54,265 nt of DNA, taken from NCBI GenBank assembly GCA_963925035.1, contig CAWUSK010000027.1, positions 1-54,265 on the forward strand. The letters are read 5' to 3'. This document shows, piece after piece, positions 1 to 7,696 of the stretch. Origin of the DNA: UBA4466 sp963925035. GTDB taxonomy: Bacteria; Bacteroidota; Bacteroidia; Flavobacteriales_D; Crocinitomicaceae. The stretch's first letter is position 1, and each line of letters opens with the position of its first letter. Under the pieces are notes generated by a model, which ran no database searches, had not been told where the DNA came from, and was given only the letters and a program-made list of their open reading frames with translations. A program made the translations under genes and the position numbers.

Positions 1-932
1 TAAACTTTGGTTACCAAGGAATGGTTTCAGCAATTGACTGTTTAGTTGATAGAAATGATGTTATCGTTTATGATAGTGAAGCTCACGCTTGTATCTTAGA
101 TGGTATGCGTTTACACAATGGAAAACGTTTCGTATTCAAACACAATGATATGGAAAGTTTTGACAAGCAAATGGGACATGCTACTCGTTTGGTTGCTCAA
201 ACTGGAGGTGGTATCTTAGTAATTACGGAAGGTGTTTTCGGAATGGCTGGAGATCAAGGTAAATTGAAAGAATTAATTGATTTTAGAAAATCAGGTAAAT
301 ACGACTTTAGATTATTTGTTGACGATGCACACGGTTTTGGTACTGTAGGTAAAACGGGAAAAGGTGCTGGAGAAGAGCAGGGTGTTCACGATGAAATCGA
401 TATTTTATTTGGAACATTTGCGAAATCAATGGCTTCAATTGGTGCATTTATTTGTGCTGAAGAACATATTGTAGAATATTTACGTTATAACATGCGTTCT
501 CAAGTATTCGCTAAATCATTGCCAATGCCATTAGTTGTTGGAGCAAGAAAGCGTTTGGAATTGTTGAGAGATCAACCTGAGCACAAAGCTAAATTATGGA
601 CAATTGCTTCTTCATTACAAAAAGGATTGGTTGACTCTGGTTTTGATATTGGTCTAACGAATTCACCTGTAACACCAGTTTTCTTGAAAGGAGACTTGGC
701 TGAAGCAACAAACATGACGTTTGATTTACGTGAAAACTATAATATCTTCTGTTCAATTGTAATTTACCCAGTTGTACCTAAAGATGTAATTATGTTACGT
801 TTAATTCCAACAGCTGTGCATACATTGGAAGATGTTAAATATACTATTGACACTTTCGTAACGGTTAAAGCGAAATTAGACGCTGGAGAATATAAATCAG
901 AAGAAATGGCAACTGTAGAAGTTGATAAATAA
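1..932 (+). CDS. Serine palmitoyltransferase-like PLP-dependent acyltransferase (5' partial)
   Basis: The reading frame is open from the window edge (codons begin at base 3), so the N-terminus, roughly 90-110 residues by family length, lies outside. It belongs to the alpha-oxoamine synthase family (serine palmitoyltransferase, 2-amino-3-ketobutyrate CoA ligase, AONS). The family DDAH motif is present as VDDAHGFGT, and the PLP lysine is expected at bases 423-425 in FGTFAKSMASIG. The FAKS..SIG form and a phenylalanine-rich core resemble Bacteroidota serine palmitoyltransferases, which condense serine with a long-chain acyl-CoA to start sphingolipid synthesis in the cytoplasm. KBL or AONS activity cannot be excluded from the sequence alone. 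A strong hairpin terminator follows directly, so this is the last gene of its transcript. Confidence 0.8.
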   Translation, partial: NFGYQGMVSAIDCLVDRNDVIVYDSEAHACILDGMRLHNGKRFVFKHNDMESFDKQMGHATRLVAQTGGGILVITEGVFGMAGDQGKLKELIDFRKSGKYDFRLFVDDAHGFGTVGKTGKGAGEEQGVHDEIDILFGTFAKSMASIGAFICAEEHIVEYLRYNMRSQVFAKSLPMPLVVGARKRLELLRDQPEHKAKLWTIASSLQKGLVDSGFDIGLTNSPVTPVFLKGDLAEATNMTFDLRENYNIFCSIVIYPVVPKDVIMLRLIPTAVHTLEDVKYTIDTFVTVKAKLDAGEYKSEEMATVEVDK

Positions 933-952
933 TTTCTGAACTATATAAATTT

Positions 953-985
953 GAAAACGCTCGCTGAAAAGTGGGCGTTTTTTTT
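953..985 (+). terminator. Rho-independent terminator of the SPT-like gene
   Basis: A stem of AAAACGCTC paired with GGGCGTTTT (one G-T pair) around a short loop is followed by eight T residues, about 20 bases after the stop codon of the upstream gene. Confidence 0.85.
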
Positions 986-1103
986 ATGCAATTCCCGTTG
1001 GATTAAACAATGGATTATATTATCATTCAATGTCTAATCTCATGAATAAATTTATCTTTAATATGTATACGAATGATATCGAGCAAAATCCGGAAAATGG
1101 CAT

Positions 1104-1459
1104 ATGGAATTTACTTTAAAGACAAAAATAAACGCTACTGCCGAAGAAATTTATTCAACTTGGATGAGCAGTGAAAGTCACACAAAAAGACAGGCGGAGA
1201 AGCTTTTTCAGCGTGGGACGGTTATATTGAAGTGGAAAACGATGAATTAGAACCTAACAAACGAATATTACAATCTTGGGGAACATCACAATTTGAAAAT
1301 CACTAAGAAGATCCGAAGATTGAGATTTTATTGAACGAATCGGGAGGACAAACTGAAGTTACCTTAATTCATTCAAATCTTCCTGAAAGCGCAGAGCATT
1401 GCAAAAAAAGATGGGAAGAACATTATTTGAATCCTATGAAAGAATATTGGTCTAAATAG
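1104..1459 (+). pseudogene. Decayed AHSA1/SRPBCC (START-like) domain gene
   Basis: An ATG at 1104 opens a frame reading MEFTLKTKINATAEEIYSTW, the typical start of small SRPBCC/AHSA1 proteins. Around 1180-1190 the homology moves to another frame (a frameshift), continuing with TGGEAFSAWDGYIE and EPNKRILQSWGTSQFE. A TAA stop interrupts that frame at 1304-1306. The tail then reads TEVTLIHSNLPE and ends WEEHYLNPMKEYWSK before a TAG at 1457-1459. The order and spacing match a full AHSA1 domain of about 115-120 residues, a family of hydrophobic-ligand-binding folds of mostly unknown role. With one frameshift and one nonsense codon the gene should be inactive. Family assignment is from motif recall. 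Confidence 0.75.
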
Positions 1460-1721
1460 GAAAAAACTATAGTTGATTAGACTACAAAATCATTTGATTT
1501 CACAATGAAGATTCTCGCACAAACCATCGCCGCACTGAAAACCTATAAGGCAATTCTGAACGCGATAACACACACATGATCGACTTGCTCTTCTTCACCT
1601 TTCCAGTTTTAAAAATTAGCACTCATGGTGTTTTCTAATTTGTTAGTGGTTGAATACTAACAAAAATACACCAAAAAGTGATTTGTAAAAACAGATTTTC
1701 AACACCCTAGATTAGATTCAA
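1460..1721. other. Intergenic stretch without a recognisable gene; one imperfect hairpin
   Basis: No convincing open frame was seen here. Bases 1627-1672 can fold with a perfect 7-bp inner stem (TGTTAGT/ACTAACA, 8-base loop) and an outer GGTGT/ACACC stem. It lies about 50 bases beyond the menB stop on the opposite strand and lacks a T-run, so it is at best a weak terminator or the scar of an old insertion. Confidence 0.4.
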
Positions 1722-2564
1722 TTATGGAAACTTAGGGAATTTCGAAAAATCTCTTGGTCTTTTTTCTAAAAACGCATTTCTGCCTTCCACAGCTTCATCT
1801 GTAGTATAAGCCAAACGCGTTGCTTCTCCCGCAAAAACTTGTTGCCCGATCAATCCGTCGTCAATTAAATTAAAGGAGAATTTTAGCATTTTTATCGCAG
1901 TAGGACTTTTCGTCATAATTTCTTGTGCCCATTCATACGCCACTTTATCTAATTCTGCGTGTGGAACAACTTTATTCACCATACCCATTTCAAAAGCTTC
2001 TTGTGCAGTATAATCAGCACCTAAAAAGAAAATTTCTCGTGCTCTTTTTTGGCCGACCTGACGCGCTAAATAAGCAGAACCAAATCCACCGTCAAAGCTT
2101 GCAACATCTGCATCTGTCTGCTTGAAAATCGCATGTTCTTTACTCGCTATTGTTAAATCACAAACTACGTGTAAACTATGTCCTCCACCAACAGCCCAAC
2201 CTGGAACTACTGCAATAACAACCTTATTCATGAATCGAATTTGACGTTGCACATCCAGAATATTGAATCGGTTTACACCGTCTTCTCCTTTGTAACCAGT
2301 TGTTGAACGCACACGTTGATCTCCGCCTGAACAAAATGCCCATCCTCCGTCTTTTGGAGATGGACCTTCTCCAGTAATGAGGACAACGCCTACTTCTTGA
2401 TGTTCGTGACAAATAGCCAACGCTTCTGACAGTTCAGATACCGTTTTTGGGCGAAATGCATTGCGACATTCAGGTCGATTGAAAGCAATACGCGCTACGC
2501 CATCTGCAATTCTAAACGTTATATCCTCGTATTCTTTGACTTTTTCCCAGTTAATGTTGTCCAT
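1722..2564 (-). CDS. menB: 1,4-dihydroxy-2-naphthoyl-CoA synthase (MenB)
   Basis: A 280-residue crotonase-fold enzyme that closes the naphthoquinol ring by converting o-succinylbenzoyl-CoA to 1,4-dihydroxy-2-naphthoyl-CoA in cytoplasmic menaquinone synthesis. Visible MenB signatures are CSGGDQ (residues 78-83), the oxyanion-hole region GWAVGGGHSLH (122-132) and SFDGGFGSAYLAR (156-168), with the KRPRDFSKFP tail. Asp151 in QTDADV matches the position where type II MenB enzymes (such as the mycobacterial one) carry Asp, whereas bicarbonate-dependent type I enzymes have Gly, so this is probably bicarbonate-independent. Length is normal. It stands 62 bases downstream of the four-gene operon on the same strand; a near-consensus -7 box (TATTTTTA) about 22 bases before the ATG suggests its own promoter. 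Confidence 0.95.
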   Translation of the reverse strand: MDNINWEKVKEYEDITFRIADGVARIAFNRPECRNAFRPKTVSELSEALAICHEHQEVGVVLITGEGPSPKDGGWAFCSGGDQRVRSTTGYKGEDGVNRFNILDVQRQIRFMNKVVIAVVPGWAVGGGHSLHVVCDLTIASKEHAIFKQTDADVASFDGGFGSAYLARQVGQKRAREIFFLGADYTAQEAFEMGMVNKVVPHAELDKVAYEWAQEIMTKSPTAIKMLKFSFNLIDDGLIGQQVFAGEATRLAYTTDEAVEGRNAFLEKRPRDFSKFPKFP

Positions 2565-2626
2565 TCTGTTGATTTTAATGTAAAAATAGAAATTGTAGAA
2601 GCAAAATCGAACTTTTATCCAAAAAC

Positions 2627-3451
2627 TTAAAAAACTCCTTTACGTTTTAAAATATGTCGTTTGACAAAGTCTTTGATATGATTCATTACCGTGTATTTGT
2701 GCAATTTAGGACCTTTGTTGATACACTCTAGTCCAACTTCCCAAACATCCTCTGCGCAAATTATATCAATGCGACTGTTTAAGTAAACATAACTTTGGTT
2801 CAAGTCCTTCGCCACAAATTGTTCAAATAAATCAGTTACATAAGTCCTAACGCCTAGTTTCCGACTATTAAACTCAATTTTTCGAGTCCGATTTCCTTCA
2901 GGGTAAATACAATCAATCGAATAGAAATATGATTTTCTATACTTCACCTTGTTTTGTTCTTCGATATAATGAATGAAAGTTAAAGAATCCTGCAAAGAAA
3001 CATCCAATAGAACGAATTTGGCATTTTTTTCTTTTAGAAAGGCAAATACAGAATTCTTACCAAAAGTACTATCATCGTTTCTTGCTAATACATTATCCAT
3101 GTCCTTTCCCCAAACGAAATAAGAATGTAGCGGATCGCTTGACCTAATAAAGTCCTTTCTTCTCTGCACTTTATTCGAAACGGCTCCTGTCGTTGGCTTT
3201 GATTTCCTCCAATCAAACTTATCTCCATCTACAAGGTTATCCGTAAATGCTGGAATAAGAATAGTGCCTTCACTCAATATTTCTTGCAAACAATCGATTA
3301 TACTGTTAACATCTAAAGTTTCACCTTTTGATTTGCACAACATTGCCAAGCGCCCAACATCAGATGAGAGCACTACAATATCGTTGTTCTTTAAATTTAA
3401 AGACTTAAAGAAGTCAAGGACAGAACTTGTATTTGGAATGGTAATAATCAC
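2627..3451 (-). CDS. AAC(3)-fold N-acetyltransferase-like protein
   Basis: A 274-residue protein resembling the aminoglycoside 3-N-acetyltransferase (AAC(3)/YokD) fold. Visible matches are the early strand VLSSDVGRLAM, LSEGTILIPAFTDN, the FDWRKSKPTTGAVSNKVQRRKDFIRSSDP block and the HSYFVWGK segment containing the usual catalytic-type His. Many such homologues act on surface sugars rather than antibiotics; the natural substrate is unknown, and the gene should not be read as a resistance gene. It is the last gene of a four-gene overlapping operon: its GTG start overlaps the TGA of the upstream GNAT/FemAB-type gene by 4 bases (GTGA), which implies translational coupling. The C-terminus is basic (RHILKRKG). 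An acetyl- or acyl-transfer role in polysaccharide decoration is inferred only. Confidence 0.7.
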   Translation of the reverse strand: MIITIPNTSSVLDFFKSLNLKNNDIVVLSSDVGRLAMLCKSKGETLDVNSIIDCLQEILSEGTILIPAFTDNLVDGDKFDWRKSKPTTGAVSNKVQRRKDFIRSSDPLHSYFVWGKDMDNVLARNDDSTFGKNSVFAFLKEKNAKFVLLDVSLQDSLTFIHYIEEQNKVKYRKSYFYSIDCIYPEGNRTRKIEFNSRKLGVRTYVTDLFEQFVAKDLNQSYVYLNSRIDIICAEDVWEVGLECINKGPKLHKYTVMNHIKDFVKRHILKRKGVF

Positions 3452-4314
3452 CCTTTTATTTTTTTTAAGGCCTTAAACCAAAAAGGTGATTTATCCCAAT
3501 TTACGCGTGTATATTTTTTGTTTTCTGCTCCAAACTTCCTGTAAAATTGAGCCACAGATGCTACATTAGACCCTCCAAAATCGAAGTGTTTCATGTTCCT
3601 TTCTTTCGCTGTATTAATCGCGAAATCCATCATTCCATAAACAACGCCTGCTTTCTTTTCATCTAGATCTGCATCTCCAATGAGGTAAGTCGAAGTTGAT
3701 TTATCCTCGATTATAAAACATGCACCAACTATCTTGTCACCGTCAAGTGCAGTAAAGGCATAACCTTTACCATTCTCCATACAACTCTGCATTAAACGCT
3801 TAAGTCGTTGCAAATAGGCGTTTGAATTGTTTAGTTTTTTATGAGTATTTGACGTGTACAATTCAATCAGTGGAGCAAGATCAGGCGTTAATTCATAGCG
3901 AAAGTGTTTCGCTTTTTTGATTAAACGTTTTGCATTCGTACTGTAATCAATTTCTTTTGTTAAGTCTAATATTTGAAAATACTGGTCGCTAATACCGAAT
4001 TTGGTTTCCGAAAATCGCACATCGAATTCCTTGAACTCTGTTTTTAAGATTTCAATGGCTTTAGGAAATAGTTTACTGTCCCCTATAAAATCCACTTGAC
4101 GCGAATACACTTGCTGACGTGCTCTCTTTACCCCCAGTTTAACTGAAAAAGGAATAGGTAAAAAGAAATCATATTCTCCATCAACAACTGCGCACCAATT
4201 TTCAGCAGTAGCATCCATTGCCCAGGAATAAAGAATGCAATTTTCAATTGGCGAATTTTCAACTATCCGATTCCAAACTGCATCATTAATATTTTTTCTA
4301 GCTAAGAGTCTCAA
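3448..4314 (-). CDS. FemAB/GNAT-type acyl- or aminoacyl-transferase
   Basis: A protein of about 288 residues with a GNAT-like C-terminal half: AFTALDGDKIVGACFIIE, then YGMMDFAINTAKERNMKHFDFGGSN, and the diagnostic Y-R-K-F-G end motif QFYRKFGAENKKY. This layout is seen in FemAB-like and BioF2-like acyltransferases that modify cell-wall or surface-glycan precursors. I place the start at a TTG (4314-4312, giving MRLLARKNINDAVWNR), 4 bases after the upstream stop, because family members begin with a strand followed by KWD/VWN. The only in-frame ATG upstream (4386) would overlap the preceding gene by 68 bases. It is third in a four-gene operon and couples through GTGA to an AAC(3)-fold gene. The substrate is unknown. 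Confidence 0.65.
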   Translation of the reverse strand: MRLLARKNINDAVWNRIVENSPIENCILYSWAMDATAENWCAVVDGEYDFFLPIPFSVKLGVKRARQQVYSRQVDFIGDSKLFPKAIEILKTEFKEFDVRFSETKFGISDQYFQILDLTKEIDYSTNAKRLIKKAKHFRYELTPDLAPLIELYTSNTHKKLNNSNAYLQRLKRLMQSCMENGKGYAFTALDGDKIVGACFIIEDKSTSTYLIGDADLDEKKAGVVYGMMDFAINTAKERNMKHFDFGGSNVASVAQFYRKFGAENKKYTRVNWDKSPFWFKALKKIKG

Positions 4315-4318
4315 GATA

Positions 4319-5095
4319 TTATTGCGATATAAAAGTGTAAGTAATTCGACCTGGCTGAGTAGATGGTGCTCCTCCCGAATAATCAAAACGTGAAAGTTTA
4401 GCGTATTTCAAGGCTTGTTCAATCATACAGGCATTTGCATTGCTACTTTGAGAAGCATCGTAAGTCGCCAATGTTACACTACCCCCCTGATTAACCTTAA
4501 TCAATATTGTAACACGACCAACCGAACCATAACCGCATGTATATCCAGGATTCCGCACGTACCAATTGTTATTCTGATGCGGGTTTCTTGAAGTCAATTC
4601 CCAATCAACCATTACATTCCCTGAATAGGAAGTATTTCCCCCTTTTTGCGTATTGTTATTTGTTGGAGTATTCGATTCAGCATTGTTTTCGTCTGTCTTT
4701 TTCTTTGCCTCTACTTCCTTTTTAATTTGTGCGCGTGTTTTGTCTCCTCCAGCTTCCTCGTACATTTTTTGTTCAAGTGCTTTATAATCTGCCATTACTT
4801 GATCTGATGACTTATTCTGGAAATATTTTTCATTTGACTTTTCACGACTATCGTTTACGTCTCGCGACATGTTTTTTACATCTCCAAAATCTGCAGGTGC
4901 TACAATATTATCTTGCTTGATTGGAATTACTGCTGGATCTTCAACATACGAACCATCATGAAACGGCTCTATTGGCATATATTGCGTGTAGGATTCCATC
5001 TGTAGAAACATGAAAATAAAAATATAAGCCATAAGGGCAGCAATGAGCCCGAACTTATATTTATCAATTGCATCTAACAATTTATTCATGGTCAT
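4319..5095 (-). CDS. Single-pass membrane protein with TonB-C-like periplasmic domain
   Basis: A 258-residue protein: a short cytoplasmic N-terminus, one transmembrane helix (about residues 15-33), a charged and Asn/Thr-rich linker (about 70-155) and a C-terminal domain with a TonB-C-like pattern (GRVTILIKVNQGGSV, then ALKYAKLSRF, ending RITYTF). TonB-C domains normally pass energy to outer-membrane receptors, but no exbB/exbD is present, so a structural or sensing role is equally possible. Two cysteines in the last domain (GYTCGYG and NANACM) could form a disulfide. The start overlaps the upstream WG-repeat gene by 14 bases; the ATG two codons later would cut this to 8. It is second in the four-gene operon. 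Confidence 0.65.
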   Translation of the reverse strand: MTMNKLLDAIDKYKFGLIAALMAYIFIFMFLQMESYTQYMPIEPFHDGSYVEDPAVIPIKQDNIVAPADFGDVKNMSRDVNDSREKSNEKYFQNKSSDQVMADYKALEQKMYEEAGGDKTRAQIKKEVEAKKKTDENNAESNTPTNNNTQKGGNTSYSGNVMVDWELTSRNPHQNNNWYVRNPGYTCGYGSVGRVTILIKVNQGGSVTLATYDASQSSNANACMIEQALKYAKLSRFDYSGGAPSTQPGRITYTFISQ

Positions 5096-7199
5096 TTTTT
5101 AATTCCACTATTCTTTCATCCCTTAAATCATAATAAATAATTTGGTCGTCTTGTACTAAAGTTACTAAATCATCTTTGAACAATCGAATTTGATTATAAA
5201 TGATTTCTAGAATTTGCTTGTTCTTTTTGTACAATCCGCGATGACCGTCCTTTTCTACAATAATATAATCGCCAATCAATCCTTCTATTGCATGAAACGT
5301 AAAAGGAAGCAGATTGTTTCCATTCAAGTCTAATAGTCCGATTGAATCATTTAAACCTGCAACAACAAACCGATCCTCAATCATGTCAATAGATTCATAT
5401 TTGGCAGGGATTAACATTTTATTTGAAGCATTGATTAATCCCCACGCATCTTTCTTTTTGTAAGGAATGTAATTCCTTCCTACCCCTAGATTGTCATAAT
5501 CGATTGGGATAATCACTTCACCTTTTGTGTTAATTCGTCCATATTTCTCCTTTTTCGAAACAACAGCAGAACCATTTTTAAACTCCCCTTTTAATTCAAA
5601 ATTAGGATAAGTCTCGAATCCTCTTGAAATCACAATCTCTCCTTTATTATTGATGTATTGGAGTGTATCCTCATTAATCACAAATGCCAATCCGTCACGA
5701 AAAAGTCCAATATTATCGTATTTTGCCTCAGAAATTACTTTTCCTGAAATTGACAACATTCCTTTCAATTCATCCTTTTCAAAGGAGTAGAGGGAGTCGG
5801 TCAATTGCGACAACCCTTCAAATACAGGTTGAAAAATGTAATTTCCCTTTACATCAATCATCGCTTGATAATCAAATATTTCCACCATTGCGCGACCGTT
5901 TGAAAAGGAATACGCCTCATCAAAGTTCTCGGCAATTTTTGTTACTCCATAAATATCAGCATAACCATAACGCAACCCTTTTGAAAAGTAAATGAGCTCG
6001 CTCGATAGGTCGCCTAAGTCTTCATATTCAAAAGGTAAAATGATTTTATTGTTACGATCAATTATACCTAATTTCTCATCTACCTCAACAATTGCGCGTC
6101 CTTGAATGAAATCTGAAACTGATGCATAATCAAATGGAATTATCAATTTCCCCATTTTATTTATTGCTCCGTATTTCTCGTCGTGTCCAACTACGGCCAA
6201 ACCATTTACAAAATGTCCTGCAAATTGATAATTTGGCGCAATTACAACTTCACCAAAACGATTCATATAACCGTACTTCCCTTCAATTGAAACCGGCAGA
6301 AATAAAGAATCTGCCAATTTGAATTCTCTCCGGATATCTTCCATTTGATCGGCTGTAGGATTCTCTTCAATAAATGATTTTATTCTTTCTTTAGAGTAAT
6401 CTCCCAAGTAGACTTGGAAATATTCTTTCCAACCTTGCTCATTGAATGAATTTTCAGAATAATTCGAAACGAACTCTTTATAAGCCTTTTCTGTATTCGG
6501 TGCCGTTACAATTTTATAAATGCGTTGCTCAGCAGCGGATTTCATTGGACTTTTTGGGTTTTCTCGTAAAAACACAAAGTATTGTTCCAGGCTATCGTTT
6601 TGCGTAGATTCTAAATATTGAGAATAATAAAAATTATCTTCTGCAAGGACGATGTACTTGCTCGTTGGATATTGTGCTATAAAATTATCGTAGGCTTCAG
6701 ACGTATTTTCAAAAACTACTTTTAAAAATGCAAGTGAATCTCTTGTGTTAGTTGCTTGTGCACATTCTAACGCCAACGAATGACTAGAGATAAATTCAGT
6801 GTAACCTGCAACAGTACTCTCATTTTTAGCCGCAACATAAAACTGCGTGCTAATTATTTGTCGCAAAGAGTCAATACCATTTCTCGTCCAACCGTATTTG
6901 CTCCACTTTTCTTTTTTTCGTTTTTTTGAAGTCTCAAAGGTAGAATCCGCCAATACAATGTATCTAAATGCGGAATCTTTATGGTAAAATGGATTGTCGT
7001 TTCTTGAATAGATGGAAGCCAATCCAAACGCAGAAGCCGATGGTTGGTACTTTAATCCTTTGTAAAAATTATTTTTTGCTTTGAAATAATCAAGCACTTT
7101 TAGAGCTTCAAAACCCGATTTCACATGAAATGCGAAAGAGGATGCAACTATGAAAAATAGTATACCAATAAAGTAAATATATCCCTTTTTGAACTTCAT
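5082..7199 (-). CDS. Membrane-anchored WG-repeat protein
   Basis: A 705-residue protein with an N-terminal signal-anchor (about residues 7-25). A helical region of about 270 residues has short TPR-like units (for example FIAQYPTSKYIVLAEDNFY). From about residue 303 there are many WG (KWG) repeats, each of the form KYGxINxxGKxIIPFDYxxV. WG repeats probably form a beta-propeller-like or solenoid surface and are common in Bacteroidota proteins of unknown function. It is the first gene of a four-gene minus-strand operon. A near-consensus -7 box (TATCTTTA, complement of 7205-7212) stands a few bases before the ATG. A periplasmic location is inferred. No enzymatic motif is visible. Confidence 0.8.
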   Translation of the reverse strand: MKFKKGYIYFIGILFFIVASSFAFHVKSGFEALKVLDYFKAKNNFYKGLKYQPSASAFGLASIYSRNDNPFYHKDSAFRYIVLADSTFETSKKRKKEKWSKYGWTRNGIDSLRQIISTQFYVAAKNESTVAGYTEFISSHSLALECAQATNTRDSLAFLKVVFENTSEAYDNFIAQYPTSKYIVLAEDNFYYSQYLESTQNDSLEQYFVFLRENPKSPMKSAAEQRIYKIVTAPNTEKAYKEFVSNYSENSFNEQGWKEYFQVYLGDYSKERIKSFIEENPTADQMEDIRREFKLADSLFLPVSIEGKYGYMNRFGEVVIAPNYQFAGHFVNGLAVVGHDEKYGAINKMGKLIIPFDYASVSDFIQGRAIVEVDEKLGIIDRNNKIILPFEYEDLGDLSSELIYFSKGLRYGYADIYGVTKIAENFDEAYSFSNGRAMVEIFDYQAMIDVKGNYIFQPVFEGLSQLTDSLYSFEKDELKGMLSISGKVISEAKYDNIGLFRDGLAFVINEDTLQYINNKGEIVISRGFETYPNFELKGEFKNGSAVVSKKEKYGRINTKGEVIIPIDYDNLGVGRNYIPYKKKDAWGLINASNKMLIPAKYESIDMIEDRFVVAGLNDSIGLLDLNGNNLLPFTFHAIEGLIGDYIIVEKDGHRGLYKKNKQILEIIYNQIRLFKDDLVTLVQDDQIIYYDLRDERIVELKNDHE

Positions 7200-7244
7200 G
7201 AAGTAAAGATAATGTATGCTAAGATTGTCGCAAATTTTAAGTCA

Positions 7245-7276
7245 TAAAAAAACCCCTCGAAATAACGAGAGGTTTT
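7245..7276 (-). terminator. Terminator of rpmE
   Basis: Read on the minus strand, AACCTCTCG pairs with CGAGGGGTT (one wobble) around a 6-base loop, followed by a T-run. It begins 20 bases after the L31 stop. On the plus strand the same hairpin has one mismatch. Confidence 0.85.
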
Positions 7277-7295
7277 AAGCAATTCTAAAATTGAA

Positions 7296-7547
7296 TTATT
7301 TACGTTTTGCGTATCTCGTGTTGAATTTATCAATACGACCCGCAGTATCCACAAATTGTACAATTCCTGTAAAGAAAGGGTGCGATTTGTGCGAAATATC
7401 TAATTTAATCAATGGATATTCATTTCCATCTTCCCATTTAATTGTTTCGCTTGAAGCTGCACATGATGGGCAAACGAATGCATATTCATTTGTCATATCT
7501 TTAAAAACAACTAATCTGTAATCTTCTGGGTGTATGTCTTTTCTCAT
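7296..7547 (-). CDS. rpmE: 50S ribosomal protein L31, type B
   Basis: An 83-residue ribosomal protein of the large subunit. The N-terminus MRKDIHPEDYRLVVFKDM and the block SHPFFTG...FVDTAGRIDKFNTRYAKRK are diagnostic for the longer type B form (RpmE2). Type B proteins lack the four-cysteine zinc ribbon of type A. Here a lone C-P-S-C pair (Cys26, Cys29) remains but not in the type A spacing, so zinc binding is doubtful. It is monocistronic, with a perfect -7 promoter box upstream and a hairpin terminator downstream. Confidence 0.97.
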   Translation of the reverse strand: MRKDIHPEDYRLVVFKDMTNEYAFVCPSCAASSETIKWEDGNEYPLIKLDISHKSHPFFTGIVQFVDTAGRIDKFNTRYAKRK

Positions 7548-7591
7548 TACTGTATGTATAATATATTCTATTTATCGTCTAAAACAGGGGG

Positions 7592-7599
7592 CAAAGATA
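7592..7599 (-). promoter_or_regulatory. -7 promoter box of rpmE (TATCTTTG)
   Basis: A perfect match to the Bacteroidota -7 consensus TAnnTTTG on the minus strand, about 44 bases before the L31 ATG. No clear -33 box was seen. Confidence 0.6.
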
Positions 7600-7670
7600 T
7601 ATAAACTTTTTAAATCCTCCTAAAATTTATTAATTAAATTCTAACGAAATAAAAGTACTACAATAAACGT

Positions 7671-7678
7671 TATTTTTG
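7671..7678 (+). promoter_or_regulatory. -7 promoter box of the beta-helix lipoprotein gene (TATTTTTG)
   Basis: A perfect TAnnTTTG match 18 bases before the ATG at 7697. No -33 element was recognised. Confidence 0.5.
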
Positions 7679-7696
7679 ACACAGAATCAATACTAA

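Noticed and set aside
1925..2125. Plus-strand ORF opposite menB
   Set aside because: A shadow of the well-supported menB gene on the other strand with no protein-like pattern; many other such frames opposite real genes were dropped for the same reason.
2627..3451. Aminoglycoside resistance gene
   Set aside because: The AAC(3) fold is present, but context with a FemAB/GNAT-type gene and lack of mobile signatures point to a native envelope function.
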